Source of the DNA: Cunninghamia lanceolata
Taxonomy: Eukaryota > Streptophyta > Pinopsida > Cupressales > Cupressaceae
DNA: 64,000 nt
NCBI GenBank assembly: GCA_027924645.1
Contig: BSBN01000763.1
Coordinates: 6,386,001 to 6,450,000 of the forward strand
Direction of reading: 5' to 3'
Every line of letters starts with the position of its first letter. The first letter of the stretch is position 1. This document shows, piece after piece, positions 22,795 through 34,282 of the stretch. The notes under the pieces are model-generated. The model saw only the letters and a program-made list of their open reading frames with translations, was not told where the DNA came from and did not search any database. A program made the position numbers and the translations under genes.

Positions 22795-24480
22795 AAAGTA
22801 GAATTACATTTAGTATTAGAATTACGATCTTTTTTAGGATTTGAAATAGAGTTAGTGTTACTATTGGCGTTAGGGTTAGTGTCAGAGTTACGGTTAAGGT
22901 TAGAATTATCGTTAGGGTTATAATAAGAGTTAGGGTAAGGGTTAGAATTGGTTAGGGTTAGGATTAGAATTATAGTTAGGGTTAGGGTTAGAATTATGAT
23001 TACAATTACAGCTAGGTTAGAATTAGGATTAGGATTAGGGTTAGTATTAGAGGGTTAGGATCAACGTTACAAATAGAAATAAGGGTAAGGATGATAATTA
23101 TACTTAGGGTTAGGGTTAGAATTAGACTTACAATTAGGATTAGAATTAATGTAGGATAAGAATTAGAATTAGGGTTAGGGTTATAATTATGGTTAGGATT
23201 AAAATTAGAATTAGATTTAGGGTGAAGGTTACATTTAGGGTTAAGGTAACTATTAGAATTAGGATTATTGTTAGACTTAAAACTAGGGTTATTGTCAGAG
23301 TAAAATCAAGGTTATGATTAGAATTAGGGTTAGGGTAAGAGTTAGGATTAAGATTCCTGTTAGAATTAGGGTTAAAATTAAGGTGGGTTACTATTAGAAT
23401 TAGGTTAAGAATTAAAGTTATAGTTAGGGTTAGGGTTCAAATTAGAGTTAGGGTTAGGGTTCAAATTAGAGTTAGGGTTAGAGTTTAATTAGGGTTAAGG
23501 TTAGTATTAAGCTTAGGTTTAGGGTTTGAATTATAATCAGGCTTAAGGTTAGGGTTAGGGTTAAAATTAGGATTAGGGTTAGGTTTAGAATTAGAGTTAG
23601 GATTACAATTATCAATGTGGTTAGGGTTAGAGTTACAATTAGTGTTAATGTTAGAATCAAGTTAGGGTTATAATTAGGGTTAGGGTTTGAATTGAGGTTA
23701 GGGTTAGATTTAGAATTAGGGTTACTAAATTAAGGTAAGCATTAGAGTTACAATTAGGGTTAGGGCTAAAGTTAGGGTTAGAATTTAGGTTAGGCTTAGG
23801 GTTAAATCATAGTTAGAATTAGGGTTAGGGTAAGCATTAGAATTGGGGTTATTATTAGATTTAAAATTAAGGTTATAGTTAGGGTAGAATCGAGGTTATG
23901 ATTAGAATTAGGGTTAGGTTGGGGTTAGAGTTAAGATTAGGGTTCCTATTAGACTTAGGGTTAGAATTAAGGTGGGTTACTATTAGAATTATGGTAAGAG
24001 TTAGAGTTAGGGTTAAAATCATAGTTAGAATTAGGATTAAGATAAGGGTTAGAATTAGGGTTATAGTTAGATTTAAAATTAGGGTTATAGTAGGGTAGAA
24101 TTAGAGTTATGATTAGATTTAGGGTTAGGGTTAGGGTTAGAGTTAGGATTAGGGCTCTTATAAGATTACACTTATTGTTATTTTATAAGCCTCAAAACCC
24201 TCAACTTAACGGTATTTCAAAATCTAACCCTATTTAACATAATTTTGGTTGTAACTCTAATAATAACACTAACCCTAATGCTAACCATAATCAAAACCCT
24301 AATTTGAACCCTAATTATATTTCTAACCCTAATCCTAACCCTAACCTTAATCATAACACTAATGCTAACCCTAACCCTAATTATAATAAATAGATTAATT
24401 ATTAGATTAATTGTAACTCTAACTCTAACTCTAACTTAAACACTAACCCTAACCTTAATTTTAACCTCTAACTCTAATTC
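22795..24480. repeat. Degenerate telomere-like tract with orientation switch
   Basis: From about 22800 to 24160 the plus strand is TTAGGG and variants (ttagaa, ttagga, ttaggt, gttagg). From about 24200 to 24480 it is the reverse complement (ccctaa, ccctaat, cctaacc). The switch lies near 24165-24200. The hexamer predominates over the usual plant heptamer TTTAGGG. Long apparent frames here (for example 23478-23660 and 23898-24098) are just the repeat read as Leu/Thr/Ile or Arg/Val and are not genes. Confidence 0.9.
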
Positions 24481-24773
24481 TAAATATAATATATAATATA
24501 ATTATATTTAGAATTATTATATAATATATTATATAATTTTAATTATTGTAAATAAATAAATTAATATTTTATTTTATTTTATATTTTTTATAATATATTA
24601 TAATAATATATCTAATCTATATTATAATTATAATTATTCATATAGTTATATAATATAATTTATAATATAGATTAAATATATTATTATAATATAATATTCT
24701 AATAATATTAATTATCATTAAGTAATTTTCCTCATTATATTTATTATTATTTTTATTATTATGAACATTCTCT
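24481..24773. repeat. AT-rich low-complexity block
   Basis: Runs of ataattat, ttatataat and similar words with many short palindromes. No gene seen. Confidence 0.6.
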
Positions 24774-24791
24774 ATAAAATGTAATAATATT
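24774..24791. repeat. SINE target-site duplication, left copy (18 bp)
   Basis: ATAAAATGTAATAATATT, identical to 25038-25055. Confidence 0.92.
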
Positions 24792-25037
24792 TTTTTTAAA
24801 GATAATGTGCCTGGTAAACTTTTTGACGTGACCAGCGACGCTGGTGTGACACGCCCTCTAGCTCCACATGAATGCTTTTGCCCAGAGCAATGAACCGGTG
24901 AGGCCACAAAACAGGGGACCTCATCCCCTAGCAAGAACACTTCAAACCCGCAAGCTCATTGGCCCTGTGGGGGTTTGAACTCTGGTGGTCGCCACTACAA
25001 CGGAATGACTTAACCACCGAACCACGCCCTTATCAGC
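24792..25037 (-). mobile_element. tRNA-derived SINE, full length
   Basis: Minus strand: a tRNA-like head with box A region GTGGTTCGGTGGTTAAG (plus 25009-25025) and box B GTTCAAACC (24972-24980), the two internal RNA polymerase III promoter elements. These are followed by ~180 bp of unrelated GC-richer body and a short A-run ending at 24792. Perfect 18-bp target duplications flank it. It encodes no protein and depends on a LINE for mobility. It stands out as GC-rich within an AT-rich block. Confidence 0.88.
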
Positions 25038-25055
25038 ATAAAATGTAATAATATT
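25038..25055. repeat. SINE target-site duplication, right copy (18 bp)
   Basis: ATAAAATGTAATAATATT, identical to 24774-24791. Confidence 0.92.
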
Positions 25056-25550
25056 ACAATAATATAATAATATAAATATAATATTATTATATTTATTAAA
25101 GATATACAATATAATTATATATTTAGATATGTTCTATTTAATGGTTTTCTTTATTATATTTATTACTATATTTATTATTATTTTTATAATAATGTAATAA
25201 TATTACAATAATATAATTTAATATAAATTATTCTAATTTAAAACATGAAACTATTTAGCATAAAATAATAAACATTTATAATAAAATAATAATAATATAG
25301 ATACATAATTATAATATTTACTAAAATTATACTACATAATTATGATTTAAAATTATTGAAGTATACAATAATTACAATTATAGTTTAAACTAAATTGATT
25401 AAAAGACACCTCTAGATGGATCCATCTCGGTGTACTTTAGATATATTTTTTAAATATAGCTATACTAGTTACATTTCTTTGATAAAAACTTACAAACTAG
25501 AAATTTTGAAGCAACTTTAAGTGGCATGAATTTGAAGCACTGATCAAGCT
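25056..25550. other. AT-rich spacer
   Basis: No gene or element recognised; mostly taataat-type low complexity up to the LTR of element D. Confidence 0.5.
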
Positions 25551-27023
25551 TGTAATGTCCCCTTTCAAATAAAATTAATTTGGAGGAATTATTGGTCCAT
25601 TCCTATTTTCCTGTGGACTAATAATTAAATTTAAGGGAAAATGTTTTATTTAATATTTTATTATTTTCTCTATTATTTATTAGGAGCAATAAAATATTAA
25701 ATATTAATTTTTATTGCACAAGAGGGGCATGGATATCTTATGGAGATTTTTTAAACTCCTGGATGCTATTTTGGGAGTTTATGGAATCAATGGCAAGATT
25801 TTGAATTGGTTGTACTTGTAGCGGTGAGTTGTCGGTGGCAGTTTATTTTTGGCTTGCTTGAGGGAGTGGGAATCATAATGAAATTTTCAATTAGTATTTT
25901 CCCTCCAAATAGGATGTGGGATTTGGGCACCCAACTTGGCTAGGATATCTTTAAATATATTTGTATTTGCTTGTTGAAGGATCTTTATGCCATTTCAACT
26001 TTTCATTTTAATTATTGAGCACTTGTGCTCTATAATTTCTTCTGTGGACAAAAACTATAGAGTAAAGTGACCTATAGATGAAAATCCATTGGTTGTTGGG
26101 ATTAGAGGATGAAACCCTTTAGTTCTTGAGGGCATTATCATGCAAGGAGTGTGCTGGAGCTTCAAAGATTGAGCAAATTCATCTAGTTTCAGTGTTTGTG
26201 TGTGTTTTGCAAGCTTTGGGTTGTCGTAGTAGATTTTAGTGCATTATTCGATGTTTTTGATATTGTAATAGGGATTATTTTTTGTTATTTTTTTTGTTCA
26301 TGATCTTTTCTAGGTGCTAGAAAATTTATCTTTTAGTTGGGCAGAGATTGACTATGTTGGGGTGAAATACACGATGTGTATTTCAACATTTTGTGGTGTT
26401 TATGCAAAAAATGTTTTAGTTTGGGTTTTTCTATTGTTGTAGGGTTTGTGATTATTGTATCAATCCATATTGATGTAAAAACCTAATTTATATTATTAAT
26501 ATCAGTTGTTGGAGTTTTTGGTGTAAATATTGCAAATTCGGGGTGTCCGCTGCAAGCATTGAAGTGCCATATTTTATGTTATTTTTTGTGTTGCTATTGG
26601 AGAGTAATTTATTTCTGTTCATTTTTTATCCAAATCAGATCCAAGTTTTTAATATCTCATATTTTAATTTGGGGTGAAGTTTGTTGATAGTGTTGTGTTG
26701 TTGTTGGAATTGTAGGGCTTTTTGAAGACAATTTCATTTCTTGTTTTTGCTGCCGGTGTTGTTGTACATTTTTTTGTTGTAGCAGAATATTTTATGAATT
26801 TACATTAGTTTATATCAATAGGAGAATTCCTAGTAATTTCTATGCAAAACTATGTCAATTTGAGAACAATATCATGAAGTAATTGTTGGATTTTTTGTGG
26901 GTGTTTTCAAGACATGTTTAAAAATAATTTCATGAGGGTTTGTGCATCTTTTTTTGCTTTAGATTTGTTGTGGTTTAAGTTATTTAAATTAATTTGGAAA
27001 ATTATTCCATTTGGGATATTACA
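25551..27023 (+). repeat. Element D 5' LTR (1,473 bp)
   Basis: Begins TGTAATGTCCCC and ends GGGATATTACA, forming a terminal inverted repeat (TGTAATGTCCC/GGGATATTACA, one mismatch). The first ~480 bp match 42843-43325. Confidence 0.9.
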
Positions 27024-27024
27024 G

Positions 27025-27036
27025 TGGTATTAGAGC
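27025..27036 (+). other. Element D primer binding site
   Basis: TGGTATTAGAGC, one mismatch from TGGTATCAGAGC (initiator tRNA-Met type), one base after the LTR. Confidence 0.85.
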
Positions 27037-29651
27037 TTTAATCTTGCTAGCCTGCAGGGTAAATATGGAAGAATTCTAGAAATCTTTAAAACATTCTTTT
27101 TTATATGGGAAAAATGTAGATCAAAATCTAGAATTAATGAGGAATTTTTTTTGATGAAGAATTATGAGGGAGTCATGATGAATTAAATAAAATCCTAGAT
27201 CTCCTATAGAAATAATTTCAGCCTCAAAGCAATAAACAAAATTTGTTTTTGACATCTTGGAAATAGGTGAAGCTAGAAAAAGATTAAGAAGAGCCACAAC
27301 TTCTAGATGAGGAAGAAGTTGAGCATAAGAAAGAGGAAGAAATTTCTAAAATCTTGAGTAGCCAGAAAGAGGGAGTTGAAGAATTTATCTCAGAAACATC
27401 AATAGAAGATGAGCCACAAAATCCTAGTTTAGGAATTGAAAGCAAGGTAATTCAAAAAGAATCTAAAATTGATGTCCAGGTTTTGGCTACACAAGTTGAA
27501 GGTAAAAATTCTTTGGTAATAGAAGATGTTCCATTGATTTGTAATCATTGCATGTGGCATAAGAGCATTGATGAAGTCAACAGAGAAAGGGCTTCACTTG
27601 CTTGATGTGAAGAATTCAAGATTAAGGAAAATGCACCAAAACATGCACATAGTGAGTCATTGTTTGGAATTCATAGTAGCAATATAGATGGATATGTTTT
27701 TTTATGAGAACATTCTAATTAGTCCAAATTAGGGAATTTTGAGTCACAAAAAAGGAGGTGTTGAGGACATCTCAACAAACTTTCTTTTGGAAAATGAGGA
27801 TGAGCATTTAGTTCATAGCCTAAGGTATAAAAATATTTTAGATTTGTTGCTTCCTATGTCACTACAAAATTCTTGTCATCATGGAAAGCATGCAAAGAGG
27901 GGTGATAGAGAAAGGGATACAACTTATAGTATAGGGCATGGGGACTCTTTGATTCAAGTCCAAGGTTATTTTTGCATACGGGATCCAAGTGATCTTTTAA
28001 GGATCAAAATAATTAGAGGCATTGATATCACTATTGATTTTTCCTCCATCACTTGTGTTTGGATCCAAAGGAAGTCTGTGAGGAGTCATACAGGGCTTGT
28101 TTTACATTCTAACCCCATTGTTAAGGCTCAATTCTCTCAATTCATAGATCATTTATTGGAGCTAAGCCCCATAGTTGAAGACAAGATTTTGGGTAATGGC
28201 CAAATGGAGATATGCACAATGAGATGCTTATCATGGAAATGTGGTAAGGAAAAAATGTCAATTTGATGTTGTTAAATTTATTATTAATCATGGCATGATA
28301 CTTTTGGGATCAAGCTTCATACAAGTTTGCTACCTTTGGATGTATGGAGGAGAATTAAAGAAGGATGTGATTCCTCAAGATGGATTTAATGTTTCTAGCA
28401 TCAAGAAGAAAAAACAAATTTTCATCACTTTATGTAAACATTGTTTTATCATGGATCCAAGTAGTGAGAGAAGAAGCTTGAATGGTGATAAAGAAGCATC
28501 ACTTGGTGCAAGTCTTATTGTTCTCTATTGTATCAAAAGAGTACAGTAGAAGAAACCACTAGGGAAGTCAAACATTACAATACCAAAGCATAAGGTATGT
28601 GGTGAATTCTATGTTGTGAAAACTGTCATGGTTATGTGTGTACAATGGTTACATTCCATGAGTGAGTTTCTACATAATCATCAATGTAGAAGTGTAAAAT
28701 TTGCTTCTAAAGGAAAAGAAATAGTGTTTGGAGGTATCACTAATGGAACTTTGGGAGTAGTCATAGATAATAAGATTCCTTGTAGGGGACAAGTTGCTTG
28801 GGCAACAAATTGTTTGGTTTTGGAGTGCATGCAAACCATTTCATCTTTTAGAAAGAAATATAGTTTTTATTTTGATATTTAGATGCTTCTAAATCTATAG
28901 AGTATGATGTTTGGTAAAATGTCCCTGGGAACATTATCAAATAAAGGGTTTCAACATGCCATAGAGTTTGAAACTGGACGTGAGCATTCAAATTTTTCTC
29001 CATATTTCTCATGGACTGCAAGGAGGATATGCACATTTAACAACTTTCAGTTGTTTAATTAAACACACAGAGTTCATGGTTTTACCTCATGGTTTGAATT
29101 TTCCATTCATGGAGAATCAAGTAAGAAATTTTGATTTGGTTTATGTTGCTAATATTTTGATCTCCATCAATACTTGTGAAGATATTTGGGAACATTCGGA
29201 TATAGTTAAGGATGGATTTCAGCAACATGATCTATTTGCCACAATATCTACTTGGGAGATTGACATCACATTCTTGGATCAAATCATAATGAGAAAGAGT
29301 ATGTTGCTATTTTTGAAAGGTTTTACAAGTGTGTAGATGTTTGTGGGAGGATTTTATGTCATTGTTTGGTTAATTATAACCTCCATATTGCTAACATTGT
29401 CAGTTTACTATTATTGTACCCTTTTGATATTTGCTTATTTTAATGTTTCCTGACTTTGAATGGCTGAATACAATCATGTACACTTGCATACGAGCTTATT
29501 GGTACACAATCATGAGTATTGCAGCTTACAATATAGTGGGAATTTCAGTCACTACTAATGGGGAGTTTTCAGTTCTTAGATGGTTTCCCACCAATGTTAC
29601 TTTGATCAGATGGATGATTCTTGCATAGATTTGTCATTTTTGCAGTTGTTG
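27037..29651 (+). pseudogene. Element D internal coding relic, part 1 (unknown proteins)
   Basis: Frames of 60-175 codons in all three phases (27354-27605, 27739-28266, 28241-28549, 28616-28882, 28968-29336, 29431-29628) indicate a once longer coding region now broken by stops and shifts. The first piece is acidic (EEEVEHKKEEEISK-like, then GVEEFISETSIEDEP) with CNHCMWH. The later ones are hydrophobic/aromatic with no zinc knuckle, protease DTG, integrase or YxDD motif. I cannot name a domain. These may be diverged gag-type or element-specific proteins. Confidence 0.5.
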
Positions 29652-31019
29652 TGTAACATCCCAACTGGAATATTAGATATCCTTGAACATAATTAAAGCA
29701 AACATCTCACTATTTTTTTTAACTATAATCAAAGATATTACATTTGTAATTTCTAGTACAATACATATATTCAGAGAATGGTCACTTTGAACAAACAACT
29801 AACAAAATTCTATAATTTTACCAATATCTTTTACAGAATAAGTAATGTATTCTTGTTCACAAGTCTTCGGCAGTCAATTGCAAGAGAGAGAGAGAGAGCA
29901 TCGGCCTGGTGTTTTTCCTCCAACCACAGACTAGTGGTCCCTCGCACACCTTCCTTCTAGAAGTGGCCCTTCCCTTCGCGAGGGTAATAGATAATGAGAA
30001 TCAACTAATTCTTTATGCCATCTGAGAACTAGTGATGTGTCCTAGCTAATACAATCGGGTTTACAACTCTAGTCTATCTCTAGCTATGTATGACCCAGTC
30101 TGATTGTTCAACTATCTAGTACACCATGAACCAATAATGCAAGTAGTGACTTTTGTATTACTTTGGCCAAAGTTTCATATAAATAATAGTCGTATGTTCA
30201 CTCACTCTTTTCTCAACTTGGAGACAACATTCTTATTTCTCAATTTATGTCATATAAATAAAATATTCTTTTTGACTTGCTTATACTATACTGGTCTTAG
30301 GACATATCTTAATCATTTATCTATTAGTCATTTTGACAAGTCTAACGTAAGAGCTTAGGTGACTTTAAAGCATACATTGAGTCCCTCTTTGCATCCTTGT
30401 AGGCACGGGTCTATGACATCCTGTCATCTACTCAATGACCTGTCTACCTATTCTCATGCTCATCTGTGTTCTTCTACACAAGCAAGAATTCTGACATTTA
30501 AGCCATGGGGTTTTATGATTGAAGACTCTATATTCTCAATTTAAGAAAATAATCATTCAACTCATAATCTGTCGAAGATAATCTATGGTTTCAAATATCA
30601 ACAAATTGAATATAGTTCCTCATGTTTATCAAAAGATAACATAATAACAAAATAATCTATAACGTAACTTTCGATTGCCATAGTGAGTATATCTCACGAC
30701 AATCTTGTGGCTATTCCTAGCCTAAAATTGGCTAAAGATTATTCCTCTATAAAACTAAAATACATATAATTTAAATAAATCTAGAATAGATTCTAAAAAC
30801 AACTCATTCTTCTTGATATACTTGAAAATAATGATCTAATGTCAAGTGCTCCTACACAATGACTTTGACTCAAAACTAGCTTTTGAAATCTTTCCAAACA
30901 CGCTCTATGTCTTCACGGTTAGATACTGCTATGAGAAGAGTACTTTGTTTTGTGAGTACAACCTTCTCTTAGGTCTCTCTTAAGTTGCATTGGCTCGTAA
31001 TAAAATTTATTGGCATAGT

Positions 31020-31345
31020 CAAACCACACTTAAGGCACAATTGGCCTCTTGAAAGACATAGACGACCTCTCTTGTAACACAGTCGGCTTCTACTTGGGAC
31101 GCAATCGTCCTATTAATAACACAGTCAGCCTATAAATAATACATTCGGCCTAATAATAACACGTTCGGCCTTCCATACATTACACAGTTGGACCAACACA
31201 TAAAACACAGTTAGCCTAACTCAAAAAACACAGTCGGCCAAACAAGAATGATATCATCAGTCTTCTATAAACACACAGTGGGCTTATCTTTTAAAACACT
31301 ATCAGTCTCACATTAACACAGTGGCTTATCATTTAAGACACCATA
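31020..31345. repeat. Degenerate minisatellite (ACACAGTCGGCC-type unit)
   Basis: Repeated words aacacagtcggcctaataat and variants (cacagtcagcc, cacgttcggcc, cacagttggacc, cacagttagcc, cacagtgggct) recur every ~20-30 bases. Confidence 0.75.
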
Positions 31346-31462
31346 AGTCTACATATATATCACAGCTGGTCTAAATATATATATCAAAGTCAGTTTATAT
31401 ATCACAGTCGATATATATATACAGACACATACAAATCGACTGTGATATATGTGTGTGTATAC

Positions 31463-31496
<34 letters not shown>

Positions 31497-31628
31497 ACAT
31501 ATATATATAGATATATATATCTATATATATGTACACACACACAGAGATATATATAGATATACATATATATAGGTATTATATATATAGGTGTTATGTATAT
31601 ATATATCTATATATATATATATATATAT

Positions 31629-31667
<39 letters not shown>

Positions 31668-31735
31668 CATAGTCGACTACACACACATACAGATTGACTG
31701 TGATATATATAAGGCATATATATATATATAGTCAA
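31346..31735. repeat. Mixed TA/GT/CA microsatellite with hairpins
   Basis: Blocks of (ta)n, (tg)n and (ca)n. Includes a 15-bp stem TATATCACAGTCGAT (31398-31412) with ATCGACTGTGATATA (31435-31449), and a second related hairpin near 31664-31705. The apparent 71-residue Tyr/Ile/His-rich frame here is repeat read-through, not a gene. Confidence 0.85.
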
Positions 31736-31903
31736 ACTAAAGCTACATAAGGAAGTAGCTATGTTTAATATCAAGGGACTTAGGCACTATATTAATTGTT
31801 ACTTTGCATAGCTTAATGAGCTTATCTAACAATGAAAAGAAATAGATATCTAAAACGTAGCCGTAAGGCTCACTTACTCAAAGGTATTGATTTGTTTAGC
31901 ATT

Positions 31904-32113
31904 AGAAAGCATGAGTTTTCCACAGTCCATGTCAGTAATATGAAGAGTTTCTGGATTCAACTGTGTGTGTTTTTGCATCGACGTTTCAGATCATGCACAA
32001 TGATCCATCATCAGGAAGAGGAGTTCAACTCCTCTTCCTGATGATGGATCATTGTGCATGATCTGAAACGTCGATGCAAAAACACACACAGTTGAATCCA
32101 GAAACTCTTCATA
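31904..32113. mobile_element. Penelope-like fragment with perfect palindrome and hammerhead-like core
   Basis: An ~210-bp insertion flanked by a 12-bp target duplication TTGTTTAGCATT (31892-31903 and 32114-32125). It contains a perfect inverted repeat of 89-base arms (31937-32025 and 32027-32115) around a single base at 32026. Each arm carries CTGATGA (32038-32044), a 6-bp stem GATCAT/ATGATC with loop TGTGC, then GAAAC and GTC (32065-32072). This is the order of conserved hammerhead ribozyme core pieces seen in Penelope-like element terminal repeats. No RT is present. Confidence 0.6.
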
Positions 32114-33212
32114 TTGTTTAGCATTTCCAAAGTATAACAAAATGACAAGAATTTCGGATAAATATATAGAGTCATTCATAACTATTCCTCTTTCCTGATT
32201 TGGTAAGATAATACAGAAAACATTATTCCTCAGTAGAGGATACACAACCAATCTACATTTACTTATGTACAGTGATAATCTGCTTGCCAAACAGTTCAAA
32301 TAAACACACTTGTCTTTCCTTCTAATGCTTATTGTTCTAATCAAACATAAGGTTATTATACAGACTTTATCATAGTCTACGAAGAATAATGGACTTACCT
32401 GTATGACAAAATGAGTTGTGTCTTTACCGTGGTCACTTGCTATGTCTAATTTGCTCCTCCCAGCTTCTGAGCTCTTCTATCCCCTCCACAAGTCCTTTCT
32501 CCCCCTTCTAAATTAACCCCCACTCACCAATAGTTATGGGCAAATAATAATGGCATTGCCCCAAGAATCTCTCTTCCACTACCATGAAGCTTATCGTGTA
32601 GGAATAAGTGGAGAGTGTGGAGCGAATGCTCCTTCCCCCACTCCCCAAGCATCTAGGGACTACAATAAGGAGGGATAAGGAGAGACTTTATACATCTCAA
32701 ACATGATCTTAACTATAATAATAATAATAATAAACATAAACACACTTATCTAATAAATGTCGCTATTGTGTACTCAAGAACACTAATTGTGTTTTCTGAA
32801 ACACAATTATCGATAGAGAATCTTCATAAGTCGACTAAGGTCTTGACAACCAAATTAAACATGATCTCTCTACTAAGTATATGTGTATGTGTGTGTGTTT
32901 CCAGATGGATAAGGATTGTTGCATTCACGCAATCTAGCATCCTCTCCATGGTGATACTCTCTATCCTCTTATCGAAGGGAAAACAACATTGTTCCTGCAT
33001 CCACCTCAGTTACATGACAATAGTTAATCTATTTCATCATTTAACCACATGATCAATAATAACGTCATAACAATTATTACTTGCATATAATTTAATATAA
33101 ATCAAAATGCATTTTCTATCATTACTATAATCATAATATTTTCTCTGACTAACTATCTGTCTTCACGAAAATAATGAAAATAAATACACTAGTTTAAAAA
33201 TGGGGTGTGGCA

Positions 33213-34282
33213 TATTGCATCATTTATATATTGCTAATTTTGATGATTTCAGTCATGAACAACTTTAGATTGGTACATTTGGGGCAAGCTTCCTTGCTTG
33301 GTGATGTTAGCAGAAGGTCTCCACTATTAGTGACCATCATTCCATACATAATAACACTAATTTGGAGGAGATTCGAGGAGATTTGTGACTGTAATGTTTT
33401 GTTTTCAACTTACATGCAGGTTGATTTGTGTTATGATTTAGAGAGTCCAATTCATAGTAACATTGTGAGATCCATTGGAGCTCAGGACTATATCCATGAA
33501 GCAAGTGTTCAGGAACCTTCATCACATAAAAAGAACAAATGGAAACAACAAAAATATTGTGGTGGGCAATAAAGGTGGCTCTTGATTTATAAGGGATATA
33601 TGGAAGGAGAGAATAAATATGAAGGTAATAGAAATAGAATATTCCATGATTATTCTTGGCAAGGGTTTTCCTATTTGATAGATATGGAATTCATATGTTA
33701 TGGGCATTATAGCATGTTTCTTGAAGCTAAAATGATGCAAAATATTTTGGAAGTTTTGCATGATACAACCTTGTTTGGGCACTTTAGATCCTACAATATT
33801 TGTAGATCAAAAAGGGAGTTTTTCTCATGGAGGAACTTAAAGGATGAGTTTCTCAAACACACTAGGATGCACGTCATATTCCATTAGAATGAGGTAAAGC
33901 AAGTGTTTCTAGTTGATTTTTTGCAACCATTTCTTACTTCTTATCAAGACTAGAAAAGTGTGTTCAAGGATGTCATTATATGTATTTTTGAGGCACATGA
34001 TGAATATTGCAGCTATGGTGAGGATAGGTTTGATAGGTATGTCTACTATGATGCCTTATATTTCAAGTTTAGAGCACATCATGCAACAAAGTTATTTTTC
34101 AGAGAAAAATTTGAGATAGTTGGAGGGGTTGAGTATACTAACAACATATTACTTAGATTATTGTGGACAGAGGGAGACTTGGGATATACTACATGCCAAG
34201 AGGTAGTATGAAACAATTGGTTGTACCTAAGAGATTGCTAGCACAATGTCACTTAGCATATGTTCATTGGTATGGTTCCTCT
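33213..34282 (+). pseudogene. Element D internal coding relic, part 2
   Basis: Continues element D after the solo LTR. Frame 3 is open at 33207-33572 (including YDLESPIHSNIVRSIGAQDY), 33582-33887 and 33960-34211, with aromatic-rich sequence (EGENKYEGNRNRIFHDYSW; GEDRFDRYVYYDALYFKFRA). The frame is shared by these pieces, so one longer protein is likely, but I recognise no domain. Confidence 0.45.
34278..34282. repeat. Element A target-site duplication, left
   Basis: CCTCT, identical to 42573-42577. Confidence 0.9.

Larger units (their letters stand above)
29652..33212. mobile_element. Probable 3.56 kb solo LTR inside element D
   Basis: Starts TGTAACATCCCA and ends TGGGGTGTGGCA, an imperfect inverted pair (9 of 12) with TG...CA ends. 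The 5 bases outside are TGTTG (29647-29651) and TATTG (33213-33217), a target duplication with one change. Element D sequence continues on both sides. No coding capacity of note, and it contains the minisatellite, microsatellite and Penelope-like insertion listed below. Alternatives are a short non-autonomous element without internal LTR copies, or chance edges. Confidence 0.55.

Noticed and set aside
22795..24480. Open frames of 60-66 codons rich in Leu/Thr or Arg/Val.
   Set aside because: They are the TTAGGG/CCCTAA repeat read in frame, with no protein-like composition.
24960..25031. A functional tRNA gene.
   Set aside because: Box A and box B are present, but the acceptor stem is not closed and the sequence continues into a body, A-tail and target duplications, which identifies a SINE.
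31349..31564. 71-codon Tyr/Ile/His frame.
   Set aside because: Direct translation of TA/GT microsatellite.
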